Of a stretch of DNA of 15,990 nucleotides, positions 1-7,519 are shown piece by piece (positions within the stretch are counted from its first letter, which is position 1; each line of letters begins with the position of its first letter). Both the position numbers and the translations under genes were made by a program. Source of the DNA: DASRJX01 sp035649235 (GTDB lineage: Bacteria; Acidobacteriota; Polarisedimenticolia; Gp22-AA2); assembly GCA_035649235.1 (NCBI GenBank), contig DASRJX010000243.1, positions 1 through 15,990 of the forward strand. The letters run 5' to 3'. The notes below the pieces were generated by a model. That model was not told where the DNA came from. It did not search any database and saw nothing but the letters and a program-made list of their open reading frames with translations.

Positions 1-548
1 TCGACGTCGCGCGCGCCGTGGATGTTCGGGTTGCCGTCTCCGTCCATGTCGGTGACGCCCGGAGCCAGGGTCAGGACGTCCTGGTAGTTGCGGCCCAGGA
101 TCGGCAGCGCGTCGATGAATTCGGAAGAGATCTTGGTCGAGACTTCCGCCGTCTCCTGGTTGACCACGTCGGTCGCGGCGGCGACCCGGACCTTCTGCCG
201 CAACTCCTCGTCGGGCGAGAGAGTCACCGGCACTCCGGTCACCCTGTTGGCCAGGACTTCGACGTCGGGCACCGTCACGGTCGACAGGCCGGGGAACTGC
301 ACGCGCACGCTGTAGCCCTTCCCCGGGGCCAGAGGCACGACGCGGAACTCGCCCTTTGCATCGCTCACAGCCCCCTGCTGCACGCGCAGGGAGGCGTTGC
401 TGATGACAACGATCGCACCGGGAAGCGGTCCACCGTCCCTGTCGACGACAGTTCCCCTGATGCCGCCTGTCGCCTGCGCGTACCCGCTCTCGGGAGGCAG
501 AAGGGCGAGCGCTGCCCAGATGAGAAAGGACAGACTTCTCGCAGCCAT
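1..548 (-). CDS. Oar-like TonB-dependent receptor, N-terminal part (cut by window edge)
   Basis: The leftward frame is open from an ATG at 548 to the window edge, giving 182 residues. Residues 1-25 form a signal peptide (hydrophobic FLIWAALALL, cleavage near GYAQA). Residues about 28-110 form a carboxypeptidase-regulatory-like beta-sandwich (GGIRGTVVDRDGGPLPGA, then SDAKGEFRVVPLAPG). From about residue 135 the sequence looks like the start of a TonB plug (EFIDALPILGRNYQDVLTLAPGV), with a D-rich DMDGDGNPN stretch before the cut. This order is typical of Oar-like outer-membrane receptors, which take up large substrates or act in surface processes; the substrate cannot be told here. Family members are usually around 1000 residues, so most of the barrel lies outside. 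The start is fixed by the signal peptide; the ribosome site is weak. A strong promoter and a structured leader lie upstream. Confidence 0.85.
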   Translation of the reverse strand, partial: MAARSLSFLIWAALALLPPESGYAQATGGIRGTVVDRDGGPLPGAIVVISNASLRVQQGAVSDAKGEFRVVPLAPGKGYSVRVQFPGLSTVTVPDVEVLANRVTGVPVTLSPDEELRQKVRVAAATDVVNQETAEVSTKISSEFIDALPILGRNYQDVLTLAPGVTDMDGDGNPNIHGARDV

Positions 549-563
549 GAATCGAGGCCACCG

Positions 564-581
564 CGTGGGAATCTTCCCACG
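564..581 (-). promoter_or_regulatory. Perfect inverted repeat next to the receptor start
   Basis: CGTGGGAA, two bases, TTCCCACG: 8-base arms. As RNA it would fold as a 7-bp stem with a 4-base loop, ending 15 bases before the ATG at 548. It could control ribosome access, or it could be a DNA operator downstream of the promoter. The function is inferred from position only. Confidence 0.45.
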
Positions 582-591
582 TGAGGTCGAC

Positions 592-622
592 CCGAAAGCC
601 GAATCGTTGGAAGGACTTTCGG
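592..622 (-). repeat. Inverted repeat in the receptor leader
   Basis: CCGAAAG at 592-598 is the reverse complement of CTTTCGG at 616-622, with 17 bases between. A shorter one lies further upstream in the leader: TCGAG at 644-648 and CTCGA at 654-658. With the hairpin at 564-581 this gives three possible stems in about 150 bases of untranslated leader. Short stems in GC-rich DNA can arise by chance. Confidence 0.3.
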
Positions 623-705
623 ATTCCCCACTCCGGGCGCAGATCGAGGCTCTCTCGAAGTGGAACAGAGCGCCTGCTCAGACGTGCTCCCGTGACTCTC
701 CCCAC

Positions 706-733
706 CTTATACGCACGGTTCCTGATCAGTCAA
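706..733 (-). promoter_or_regulatory. Sigma-70-like promoter of the receptor gene
   Basis: Read leftward, TTGACT (733-728) is followed by a 16-base spacer and TATAAG (711-706), so each box matches five of six consensus positions. Transcription would begin near 699, leaving a leader of about 150 bases before the ATG at 548. The promoter sits just past the end of the amidohydrolase-fusion gene, so the receptor probably has its own transcript. Confidence 0.6.
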
Positions 734-743
734 CGCGTTTCGC

Positions 744-3719
744 TTACGGCAGCGCGGCGTCGCGGCCGGGCTCGGTGCCCGGGCTGGATTGCCAGCTCCC
801 CGCGGCGCAGCTTCCTCCAGGACGGAGCAGGTAGTAATACCCGGTTCCCACGGCGGGAGTGTCGGCGTCCGTGAGCGACGTGGCGTGGGGTAGATCGCCG
901 GACCGGTCGTATTGGTAGGTCGCCAACGAGGCGAGGTCGCCGCGGACATATCGCACGTCGAGCGGCGTGGACCATGAGAACGCCTCAACACTCGTCGCCA
1001 ACAGGGTCTGGCCGAAGACGACCGGTCCCTGGCCGGGGTTCGGGAGATCGGGGCAGTTGTCGCAGGCGTTGAGGGCGCCGTCGGCATCCACGTCCCAATA
1101 AGAGGAATAGTCGAGGGTGGCCGCGGGGTTGAGGGCCGACACGTTCGTGGAGTTCCTGAGGCCGTCGAAATAGTCCGGATCGTCCAGGACCCAGAAGGGG
1201 TCGAGCGGCTTCGGAACGATGCCCAGAGGAAAGCTGGCGTCGAGGTAGGCCTGGAACTCCGCGTCGGTCATGCCGGCGACCGCCGGGTCCTTGAAGTTGG
1301 CCTTCATGTGCGGGAAGTCGAAGACCGAGGCGTCCGCGAGCCGGTTCCTGAGATCGAAGAAGGACTGCGTGCCGCCCGGGACCGAGGGGTCGGTCACGTC
1401 CAGCGCCGCCGCGAATCCGCACGCGCCGGTGACCGGCTCGTGGTCCCCCGGCTTCAGCAGCTCCATCCAGTCCGGGCGGCCGTAGAGCGGATCCCCGTCG
1501 ACCACGGTCAGGAGCACGTCCTCTTCGGTCGCCTCGATCGGCGCGCGGAAGACCTGCGCCGCGTCACCGCCGAGAACCGCCAGGTCGGCGAACATCCCCG
1601 GGCGGAGGCTCCCGACCCGCTGGCACCAGTTGAGGGCGCGCGCCGGGTTCGTGGTGACCATCGCGACCATCTCGCGGTCGGTCAAAGCGAAGCCCCAGAC
1701 GGTGCCGTTGATCAGGTCGAGGCTCTTGAGCGACGCCAGGAGGTTCTTGTCCCCCGCCGGGCTCCAGTCGGTGCTGAGGGAGACCGGGATGCCGCGATCG
1801 ACGGCCCCCGGGACGTCGGCCGTCACGCCGTAATACAGGTAGTTGCTGGTCGGGGCGATGACCAGCTTGGCGCCGGCCGCGGCCATCCCATCGAGATCGA
1901 GAGGTGCCAGGACCGAGCCGTGGATGATCACCGTCTCCGATCGCAGCAGACAGACGTCCTTGAGAACCGGGAACTCCAAAACGGCGTCCTCGCCGCTCCC
2001 CTCGCCGAGGTGCACGAGCCAGGCGTCGACCTGTCCCGCCTCCATGTCCGCGACGAGGCCGGGGGCATCCTGCGTCTGGAAGGTGGAGTCCAGGATGGAG
2101 AGCGAGCGCTGCCGGATGCGGTCCGACCCGAACTCCGCGACGTCGACGTTGCGGGCGAGATGGTTCGTGAATCCGGCCGAGAGCGGGAAGCTCCCCTGCT
2201 CCGTCGTCGTGCCGGCGGCGAGTGCTTTGACCTCGGCGTACTTCCCCACCTCCGGCAGGAGGCCGTAGTAGCTCGCATCCGTCAGGAGGTCGTGCGGGTA
2301 GCGGACGTTCTGCCGGTACGAATCGAGCGAGGTCCAGTCGGAGACGTCCTGCACCAGCGACGGGACGGCCCACGCCGGGGTGGTGTTGAAGGTGATGTGG
2401 TCGTGGATGTTCATCAGGCCGGGGAAGATCAGGGCGCCGGTGTCGATGATCGGCGCGCCCGCGGCGTCCGGCGGCTGAGGCTCGCCCGCCGGGACGAGGT
2501 CCATAATCCTGTTCCCCTGGACGTAGATGGAGCCCGCGAAGACCTGCTCCGCCATAGGACGCGTCTCGTCCATGGTCACGAGCGTTCCCCGGAGGACATA
2601 GCGCCTGGCCTGGAGCCCGTTGACGCTCCCCGGGGTGCCCTGGTCTCCGAGACCGAAGGTCGAGCGGGAGGGGGCCCAGGCCAGCGTGTCCGAGGCCGGC
2701 AGCCGCGGGCTCGTCCGTTCGAGAGACGTCCCGGCGCTGTCGGTGAACGGAGACCCCGCGTACGCGAGACGGTCCTGCTCGAAGCCGGCCGGATCGACGA
2801 GGACGACCTCGTCGCCGCTGTTCGAAAGATTGAAGCCGCTCCAGACGAGGTCCGCCGCGAAGCCGCCGTTCAGGCCGGGATCGGCCTGCGCCGCCACGAC
2901 CAGGAAGCCATCCGGCTGGATGAGAGTCGGCGACCCGGCCGGGATCGTGAACTGGTCGAAGTCGTCGTCCCGCAGCGTCCAGCCCGCCAGGTCGACCGGC
3001 ACCGGACCGCCGTTGAACAGCTCGACGTACTCCCCTGCCGCGTCGCTCACGGCCGCCGGGTTGATCATCAGCTCGTTGATCACGACCGGGCCGCCGGTCC
3101 GGAACTGGTACGCGGGCCCCGCCTGGCACGCGACGGTGCGCGTCGGCGCCGCGCACCCGCCGCCTGTGCCGCCCGAGTTCATCGGAGTCCCTCCGACCGG
3201 CCCGTTCGTCCAGTTGGAGGCCTGGTTGCCGGGCTGGGTCGGGTCGACCCTCTGCATCGTCTGTCGGGTCGTGCTGTTGCCCGCATACCAGGCGTCGACG
3301 TCATCCTGGAGCCCGGCGGCTGCGTCGCGCAGCGACAGGACCTCGCCGGCGTTTCCCAGAGCGCCCGTATAGATCTTGTCGGCCAAGAGGCCTGGCACGG
3401 TGTTGTCGTCCGTGCGCTCGAGGAGGAAGTGTCCGCCTGCCGGAATCGTCCCCGACAGGACGATGTTCGGAGTCCCGTCGAGTGCTGTGAGCGTCCAGCC
3501 GGCGAGATCGATAGGTGCTGCGGTGTTGTTGACCAGCTCGATCCACTCGTCGTTCGCGCTCGCGACGGTGCCCATCCAGGCGATCTCGTTGATCGCCACG
3601 TCGAGCGCCGGTGTCTGCTGTGCTATAGCGACGCCCGCGCAGCACGGCAGGATGAGCAGGATGGCGGCGAGGGGCGCGGCGAAACCGCGGCTGGAAGCGC
3701 GCTTTGGGGGCTGAAACAC
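744..3719 (-). CDS. Secreted fusion: two lamin-tail domains, amidohydrolase, type-3 repeat, C-terminal tail
   Basis: The protein has 991 residues and a GTG start at 3719; the signal peptide directly after it supports that start. Residues 1-34 form the signal peptide (AAPLAAILLILPCCAG). Two lamin-tail-like domains follow, at about 38-150 (INEIAWMG, EWIELVNN, LAGWTL) and 210-325 (INELMINP, EYVELFNG, LAGWTLRDDD). Residues about 372-745 form an amidohydrolase barrel of the ATZ/TRZ (deaminase or hydrolase) type, with metal and catalytic candidates H439-x-H441, H570 with E573, H600 and D651. Residues 876-890 (DVDADGALNACDNCP) resemble a calcium-binding thrombospondin type-3 repeat. The last 80 residues (GTGYYYLLRPGG, ending GRDAALP) look like a tail module of exported proteins. 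The protein should be exported and hydrolyse a C-N or related bond; the substrate is unknown. Lamin-tail domains in bacteria are often found on secreted or surface enzymes. Confidence 0.85.
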   Translation of the reverse strand: MFQPPKRASSRGFAAPLAAILLILPCCAGVAIAQQTPALDVAINEIAWMGTVASANDEWIELVNNTAAPIDLAGWTLTALDGTPNIVLSGTIPAGGHFLLERTDDNTVPGLLADKIYTGALGNAGEVLSLRDAAAGLQDDVDAWYAGNSTTRQTMQRVDPTQPGNQASNWTNGPVGGTPMNSGGTGGGCAAPTRTVACQAGPAYQFRTGGPVVINELMINPAAVSDAAGEYVELFNGGPVPVDLAGWTLRDDDFDQFTIPAGSPTLIQPDGFLVVAAQADPGLNGGFAADLVWSGFNLSNSGDEVVLVDPAGFEQDRLAYAGSPFTDSAGTSLERTSPRLPASDTLAWAPSRSTFGLGDQGTPGSVNGLQARRYVLRGTLVTMDETRPMAEQVFAGSIYVQGNRIMDLVPAGEPQPPDAAGAPIIDTGALIFPGLMNIHDHITFNTTPAWAVPSLVQDVSDWTSLDSYRQNVRYPHDLLTDASYYGLLPEVGKYAEVKALAAGTTTEQGSFPLSAGFTNHLARNVDVAEFGSDRIRQRSLSILDSTFQTQDAPGLVADMEAGQVDAWLVHLGEGSGEDAVLEFPVLKDVCLLRSETVIIHGSVLAPLDLDGMAAAGAKLVIAPTSNYLYYGVTADVPGAVDRGIPVSLSTDWSPAGDKNLLASLKSLDLINGTVWGFALTDREMVAMVTTNPARALNWCQRVGSLRPGMFADLAVLGGDAAQVFRAPIEATEEDVLLTVVDGDPLYGRPDWMELLKPGDHEPVTGACGFAAALDVTDPSVPGGTQSFFDLRNRLADASVFDFPHMKANFKDPAVAGMTDAEFQAYLDASFPLGIVPKPLDPFWVLDDPDYFDGLRNSTNVSALNPAATLDYSSYWDVDADGALNACDNCPDLPNPGQGPVVFGQTLLATSVEAFSWSTPLDVRYVRGDLASLATYQYDRSGDLPHATSLTDADTPAVGTGYYYLLRPGGSCAAGSWQSSPGTEPGRDAALP

Positions 3720-3753
3720 GCTCTTGGTCCCGACTGTGGCAGAGGACTCGGCA

Positions 3754-3775
3754 AGAATCCCGGCAGGGGGATTCT
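3754..3775 (-). promoter_or_regulatory. Perfect 8-base inverted repeat covering the -10 box
   Basis: AGAATCCC at 3754-3761 pairs with GGGATTCT at 3768-3775 across a 6-base loop. It covers most of the -10 box of the promoter at 3771-3799 and the probable start of transcription. It could be a repressor site for the amidohydrolase fusion. It is also 35 bases past the stop of the upstream gene, so it could be a terminator hairpin, though no run of T follows it. Confidence 0.45.
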
Positions 3776-3799
3776 GTTGCGAAATCCCGTGCCTGTCAA
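3771..3799 (-). promoter_or_regulatory. Sigma-70-like promoter of the amidohydrolase fusion gene
   Basis: Read leftward, a consensus TTGACA (3799-3794) is followed by a 17-base spacer and CAGAAT (3776-3771), which matches four of six. Transcription would begin near 3764, about 45 bases before the GTG at 3719. The perfect -35 and ideal spacing make this a credible promoter. It lies right after the stop of the thymidylate-kinase-like gene. Confidence 0.6.
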
Positions 3800-3809
3800 T
3801 GAAATCGGA

Positions 3810-5009
3810 TTAGAGGCGGGACCAGATCCATGACTTGAGCTCGCGATGGACTTCCTCGACGCTCCGATCCGCTTCCACCACGCGGATCCCCGATTCGCTC
3901 CCATCGGCTCTCGTGGCCTCCCTGGCATGCAGCCGCATCCGGCCCTCCGGATCCTCGGGCCCGCGCTGGGAGGCCGGATCGGGTCGGCCCCCCAGGACCA
4001 GCAGGAGATCCGGCCACGTGATGCCCGCGTAGTAGCCCTCCTCCTTCCGGAGGAGCAGGCGGGCCAGCCATGAAGCTGGACCGGAGAGGGATCGGCCGCG
4101 CCGCATCCGGTCCAGCGACTGGATCTCCGGGAGCGGGAACCGGTCGCAGAGTACCAGGGTCCCCAGCGCGGTGAGGTGTCGCGCGCGGACGTGGGCGCGG
4201 TACCGATCGCGGGCGAGAAGAGCGCGCCGGATCAACCGGCCGAGACCGACGGGCTCGTCGCTGCGATACCGAGGCTCGCCAGTCGCCGCTATCTTCCACA
4301 AGGGCGCCGGCATGCTCACGAGGTTGAGAAGGCCCGCGATCAAGATCGTGCGGCCCGAGCGGCGAGGCTTCCCCATGTGAATCCGCGCCACCCGGAAGTG
4401 GGGGGCCAGCCAGTCTTGAACGGCGTCGAGGGCGCTCTTGCCCGCAGCGTCCCTGCCCGCAAGCGCGATCACCGCGCCGCCCGAGACCAGAACCAGGCAC
4501 CCGCGCGCGTTCTCGTCGTCGATGCGGGCGCGGGGGGCCCGCCCGGCGGCGGTCCCGAGCTCGGGATGGAAGCTGGCGCGGACGTGGACGATTCTGTCCG
4601 CCTCCGGGTCGTAGGCGCAGTAGTGCACGGTTCCAGGACCGGTCCCCGAGGTCGAGGAAGTGGCCTCCTTGAACTCCAGCCGCTCGAGGGTCTCGATGAA
4701 AGGCCGCGCGTCCGTGCGCCGCACCAGGAGCTCGAGCACGTTCGGACCGCGGCCCGGAAAATCCAGGGCATCGTCGATCCGCTGGTGGCACCAGCCGACG
4801 TCGCGCCTCGACAGCTCGTTGCGAACCTGGCGGAGGATCGGGAGATTCGAGCTGAAGCAGCTCGCGGCGCTCGCGTCTTCCTCGTCCTGCTGGCGGGGCG
4901 CCTCTTCAAGAACCCTGCCGACCTCATACCCGTTCAGGTGCGACTCTCTCTCAACATCCGATGCTTGTTTCATCCTTTGGTTATACGGGTTGCCCACGCC
5001 TATGACCAT
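3810..5009 (-). CDS. Thymidylate-kinase-like P-loop protein with degenerate nucleotidyltransferase-like N-terminus
   Basis: The protein has 399 residues from the ATG at 5009. Residues 55-155 resemble the N-terminal half found on a group of kinase-like proteins from polysaccharide loci: (V)GWCHQRIDDALDF, then VLELLVRR where relatives have a D-x-D-L type motif, then HYCAYDPEADRIVHVRASFH. The acidic pair expected for nucleotidyltransfer is not kept. Residues 178-399 form a P-loop kinase fold with Walker A GRDAAGKS (185-192), MGKPRRSGR (212-220) and a thymidylate-kinase-like CDRFPLPE (288-295). It is much longer than true thymidylate kinase (about 210 residues) and is unlikely to be Tmk. No sugar-polymer genes surround it, so its substrate is unknown. 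The start is uncertain: ATG 5009 and ATG 4973 (MKQASDVE) both lack a good ribosome site. Confidence 0.7.
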   Translation of the reverse strand: MVIGVGNPYNQRMKQASDVERESHLNGYEVGRVLEEAPRQQDEEDASAASCFSSNLPILRQVRNELSRRDVGWCHQRIDDALDFPGRGPNVLELLVRRTDARPFIETLERLEFKEATSSTSGTGPGTVHYCAYDPEADRIVHVRASFHPELGTAAGRAPRARIDDENARGCLVLVSGGAVIALAGRDAAGKSALDAVQDWLAPHFRVARIHMGKPRRSGRTILIAGLLNLVSMPAPLWKIAATGEPRYRSDEPVGLGRLIRRALLARDRYRAHVRARHLTALGTLVLCDRFPLPEIQSLDRMRRGRSLSGPASWLARLLLRKEEGYYAGITWPDLLLVLGGRPDPASQRGPEDPEGRMRLHAREATRADGSESGIRVVEADRSVEEVHRELKSWIWSRL

Positions 5010-5031
5010 CGGGCGTACACGGTAATCGCAT
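4981..5031 (-). CDS. Possible 16-residue leader peptide upstream of the kinase-like gene
   Basis: A strong ribosome site GGAGGTGA (5047-5040) precedes an ATG at 5031 by 11 bases from the GGAGG core. The frame reads MRLPCTPDGHRRGQPV and stops with TAA at 4983-4981. That stop lies 7 bases before the alternative kinase-like ATG at 4973, which has no ribosome site of its own, so translational coupling is possible. There is no homology to lean on; the case is the ribosome site and geometry only, and the frame overlaps the longer start at 5009. Confidence 0.22.
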   Translation of the reverse strand: MRLPCTPDGHRRGQPV

Positions 5032-5098
5032 CCGGACCGTCACCTCCGGGAATCACCTGAGGCTTTGCAGGAGCGTCGCCGGCCGGACAGGGCAGGCC

Positions 5099-6655
5099 CT
5101 ACCGGAAGATCCGGAAGAACAGGGCGAAGACGCGCTTCGCCAGAGGCGTCAGGCGGCGCCGGGCAAACTGGTCCGCCGCCTTGCGCACGATCTCCCCCTG
5201 GGTCGGGTAGGGGTGGATGGTGGCGCCGATTCTCCCGAGGCCGATCCCGGCGGTTGCCGCCAGCGCCAGCTCGCCGATCATGTCGCCGGCATGCTCCGCG
5301 ACGAGCGTCGCGCCGAGGATCCGATCGGTCCCCTTGCGGAGGTGCACGCGGACGAACCCCTCGTTGGAGCCATCGAGGATGGCGCGGTCCAGATCTTCGA
5401 GCGGCACGCTGATTGTATCCACGTCGATCCCGGCCCGGCGCGCGTCGGCCTCGTACATCCCGACGTGCGCGATCTCCGGGCTGGTGTAGGTGCACCAGGG
5501 CATGACGAGCGAGTCGGCCCGCCCACGCCCGAAGAAGAGGGCGTTCTGGATCACCATGCGGGCCTGGGCGTCGGCGGCGTGGGTGAACTGGTGGCGCGAG
5601 GAGACGTCGCCGACGGCATAGACGCGAGGGTTCGTCGTCCGCAAGCGGGCGTCGACCTTGACCCCCGCGTCGTCGAAGGCGACCCCCGCCGCCTCCAGGC
5701 CGAATCCCCGGACGGTCGGCTCCCTCCCGGCGGCCACCAGGATCTGCTCGGCGACGGCGGTCTCGCGCCGCCCCTCGCGCTCGTAGACCAGCGTCCTCTC
5801 GCTCCCCTGCCGGCCCGCCGAGAGGATCTTCGATCCGAGGTGCAGGCGGACGCCGTCCCGCGCCATCGCCTCCTCGACGAAGCGGGCCGCGTCGCTGTCC
5901 TCGCGGGGAAGGATCCGCGGCCCGCGGTTGACGAGCGTCACCTGGCTCCCGAAGCGGGCGAACGCCTGCGCCAGCTCGCAGCCGATCGGTCCGGCGCCGA
6001 TCACGAGCAGGCGGCGCGGCAGCGTCGTGAGCCAGAAAATCGTCTCGTTCGTGAGCGGCTCGATCTCCCGCAGGCCGGGCACCGGCGGGATCGCAGGCCG
6101 GCCGCCCGTGGCGATGACGGCGCGACGGAAGCGCAGCCGCGCGCCTTCCACCTCGATCGTGTCCGGGCCCGCGAAGCGCCCGGTGCCGATGAAGACGTCG
6201 ACGCCCATGTCACGGAAGCGCGCGACGCTGTCGTTCCGGCTGATGTCGGCCCGCAGGCGCCGCATGCGCTCCATCACGGCGGCGAAGTCGCCCTGGCCTG
6301 CCGCAGCGGGCGCCCCGAACCGGACGGCCGCGTGCCGGACCTCGTTCCAGGCGCGCGCGGCCCTCAGGATCGCCTTCGAGGGGACGCACCCGACGTTGAG
6401 GCAGTCGCCGCCCGTCAGGTGCTTCTCGATGAGGGCCACCTTCGCCCCGAGCGCGGCGCCGATCGCGGCGGTCACGAGCCCCCCCGTGCCGGCGCCCAGA
6501 ACCACGAGGTGATAGCGATCCTTGGGGCTCGGATTGCGGTAATCCGGGGGATGGAGGTTGGCGAGGAGCCGCCGGTTGTGCTCGTCGAGCGGCTGGACGA
6601 GGGGCGTCTCCGCGCTCCCGTGCGGGCCCGACACCGGAGCGCCCGGCACGGTCAC
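5099..6655 (-). CDS. FAD-dependent pyridine nucleotide-disulfide oxidoreductase (mercuric reductase/lipoamide dehydrogenase-like)
   Basis: The protein has 518 residues from a GTG at 6655 that overlaps the TGA of the membrane-protein gene (GTGA), with GGAGG four bases upstream. The same frame stays open further upstream, but that part is antisense-like arginine-rich shadow. The FAD site is VVLGAGTGG (51-59). The redox-active cysteines C85 and C90 sit in GGDCLNVGCVPSKA. The NAD(P) site is VIGAGPIGCELA (218-229). YAVGDVSS is at 346-353, and the dimer-interface H481 and E488 are in IHPYPTQGE. A non-catalytic N-terminal stretch of about 45 residues is present. It lacks the N-terminal heavy-metal domain and the C-terminal Cys pair of MerA, and there are no mer genes around, so mercury reduction is unlikely. 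It probably moves electrons from NAD(P)H to an unknown disulfide or quinone partner at the membrane. Confidence 0.9.
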   Translation of the reverse strand: MTVPGAPVSGPHGSAETPLVQPLDEHNRRLLANLHPPDYRNPSPKDRYHLVVLGAGTGGLVTAAIGAALGAKVALIEKHLTGGDCLNVGCVPSKAILRAARAWNEVRHAAVRFGAPAAAGQGDFAAVMERMRRLRADISRNDSVARFRDMGVDVFIGTGRFAGPDTIEVEGARLRFRRAVIATGGRPAIPPVPGLREIEPLTNETIFWLTTLPRRLLVIGAGPIGCELAQAFARFGSQVTLVNRGPRILPREDSDAARFVEEAMARDGVRLHLGSKILSAGRQGSERTLVYEREGRRETAVAEQILVAAGREPTVRGFGLEAAGVAFDDAGVKVDARLRTTNPRVYAVGDVSSRHQFTHAADAQARMVIQNALFFGRGRADSLVMPWCTYTSPEIAHVGMYEADARRAGIDVDTISVPLEDLDRAILDGSNEGFVRVHLRKGTDRILGATLVAEHAGDMIGELALAATAGIGLGRIGATIHPYPTQGEIVRKAADQFARRRLTPLAKRVFALFFRIFR

Positions 6656-7392
6656 CGGACCTCCCCCGTGGAGCGCCCCAGCGCCTGGCGCGCGATGCGG
6701 GTCACGAAGAGGGTCACGGCGAGGGTGGCGAGGAGCCCCAGGACGAGGATCGCCGTCCCGGCCGCACCGCCTTCGGGCCGCGCGCCGGCCGCGAGCTGCG
6801 CCAGGCTCCCGAGGGCCGTGCCGTAATAGACGTAGAGGACCGTCCCGGGGATCATCCCGGCCGAGGCCAGGAGGTAGTCGCGGAAGCGGACCTTTGTGAG
6901 CCCGAGCCCGTAGTTGAGCAGGTTGAAGGGGAAGACCGGGGAGAGGCGCAGCAGGAAGACGATCTTGAGCCCTTCGCGGGCGATCGCCCGATCGATAGCG
7001 ACGAAGCGCGCGTTGCCGGCCAGCCGTCGCTCGATGGCCGCCCGCGCCAGGTAGCGCGAGACGAGGAACGCGGCGGCCGACCCGAGGACGGCCCCCACGA
7101 GCACGTAGGCGACGCCCCGAGCCAGGCCGAAGAGAATCCCGGCCGCCAGGGTCAGGATCGCGCCGGGCACGAAGGCGACGCAGGCAACGACGTATCCGCC
7201 GATGAACACGACCGGCCCCCAGGCGCCCAGCCCTTCGACCCAGCGGGCGAACTCTTCCAGGTAGGCGCCCGCCGATCGGCCCGCGAAGAGAAGGAGCGCG
7301 ACCAGGAGGAGCCCGAGGGCGATCTTGAGGAGCGGAGCGGTCCTGCGCGCTCCGTCCTTTGGGTCGCCGGCCGCCATCGCATCGCCGCTCAT
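6652..7392 (-). CDS. TVP38/TMEM64 (VTT/DedA-like) membrane protein
   Basis: The protein has 246 residues from the ATG at 7392 (GGAG four bases upstream). The frame opens further upstream, but that part is arginine-rich and overlaps a hairpin. Hydrophobic segments are at about 21-37, 59-100, 102-115, 145-160, 173-190 and 212-230. The VTT signature is visible: GPVVFIGGYVV, FVPGAILTLAAGILFG, then RLSPVFPFNLLNYGLGLT (149-166) and YLLASAGMIPGTVLYVYYGT (173-192). Relatives are inner-membrane proteins linked to lipid scrambling or transport. The stop overlaps the start of the FAD oxidoreductase, a pairing seen widely and sometimes as one fused protein, which suggests the two work together at the membrane. 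Confidence 0.88.
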   Translation of the reverse strand: MSGDAMAAGDPKDGARRTAPLLKIALGLLLVALLLFAGRSAGAYLEEFARWVEGLGAWGPVVFIGGYVVACVAFVPGAILTLAAGILFGLARGVAYVLVGAVLGSAAAFLVSRYLARAAIERRLAGNARFVAIDRAIAREGLKIVFLLRLSPVFPFNLLNYGLGLTKVRFRDYLLASAGMIPGTVLYVYYGTALGSLAQLAAGARPEGGAAGTAILVLGLLATLAVTLFVTRIARQALGRSTGEVR

Positions 7393-7476
7393 CACGCTCC
7401 GTGTCCGCGGGCTCCGGCCCGCCGGCGCAAGGATGCGGCCCCAGTATCGACATTGGTCGCGCGGCACGCAACCCGG

Positions 7477-7508
7477 GCGCCGCCGGCCCCGCACGCGGCC
7501 GGCGGCGC
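7477..7508 (-). terminator. Twelve-bp perfect GC hairpin after the secretin-like gene
   Basis: GCGCCGCCGGCC (7477-7488) and GGCCGGCGGCGC (7497-7508) are exact reverse complements around an 8-base loop. The hairpin starts 11 bases after the stop of the leftward gene at 7520. There is no run of T after the stem, so it would act as a stem-only terminator or 3'-end stabiliser. It separates that gene from the membrane-protein/oxidoreductase pair. Confidence 0.6.
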
Positions 7509-7519
7509 TCCCACGTGTC

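Noticed and set aside
549..705. Cobalamin riboswitch in the receptor leader
   Set aside because: The leader is about 150 bases and I found none of the conserved cobalamin-box sequence.
1308..3833. Long rightward open frame (841 residues) opposite the amidohydrolase fusion
   Set aside because: It is rich in R, D, E and G with no domain, and it is antisense to a gene with signal peptide and clear motifs. Long antisense frames are expected in GC-rich DNA.
5099..6655. Mercury resistance by a mercuric reductase
   Set aside because: The N-terminal metal-binding domain and C-terminal Cys pair are absent and no other mer gene is nearby.
6656..7471. Upstream extension of the oxidoreductase frame
   Set aside because: It is arginine-rich shadow of the TVP38 gene; the GTG at 6655 has an ideal ribosome site and overlaps the TVP38 stop.
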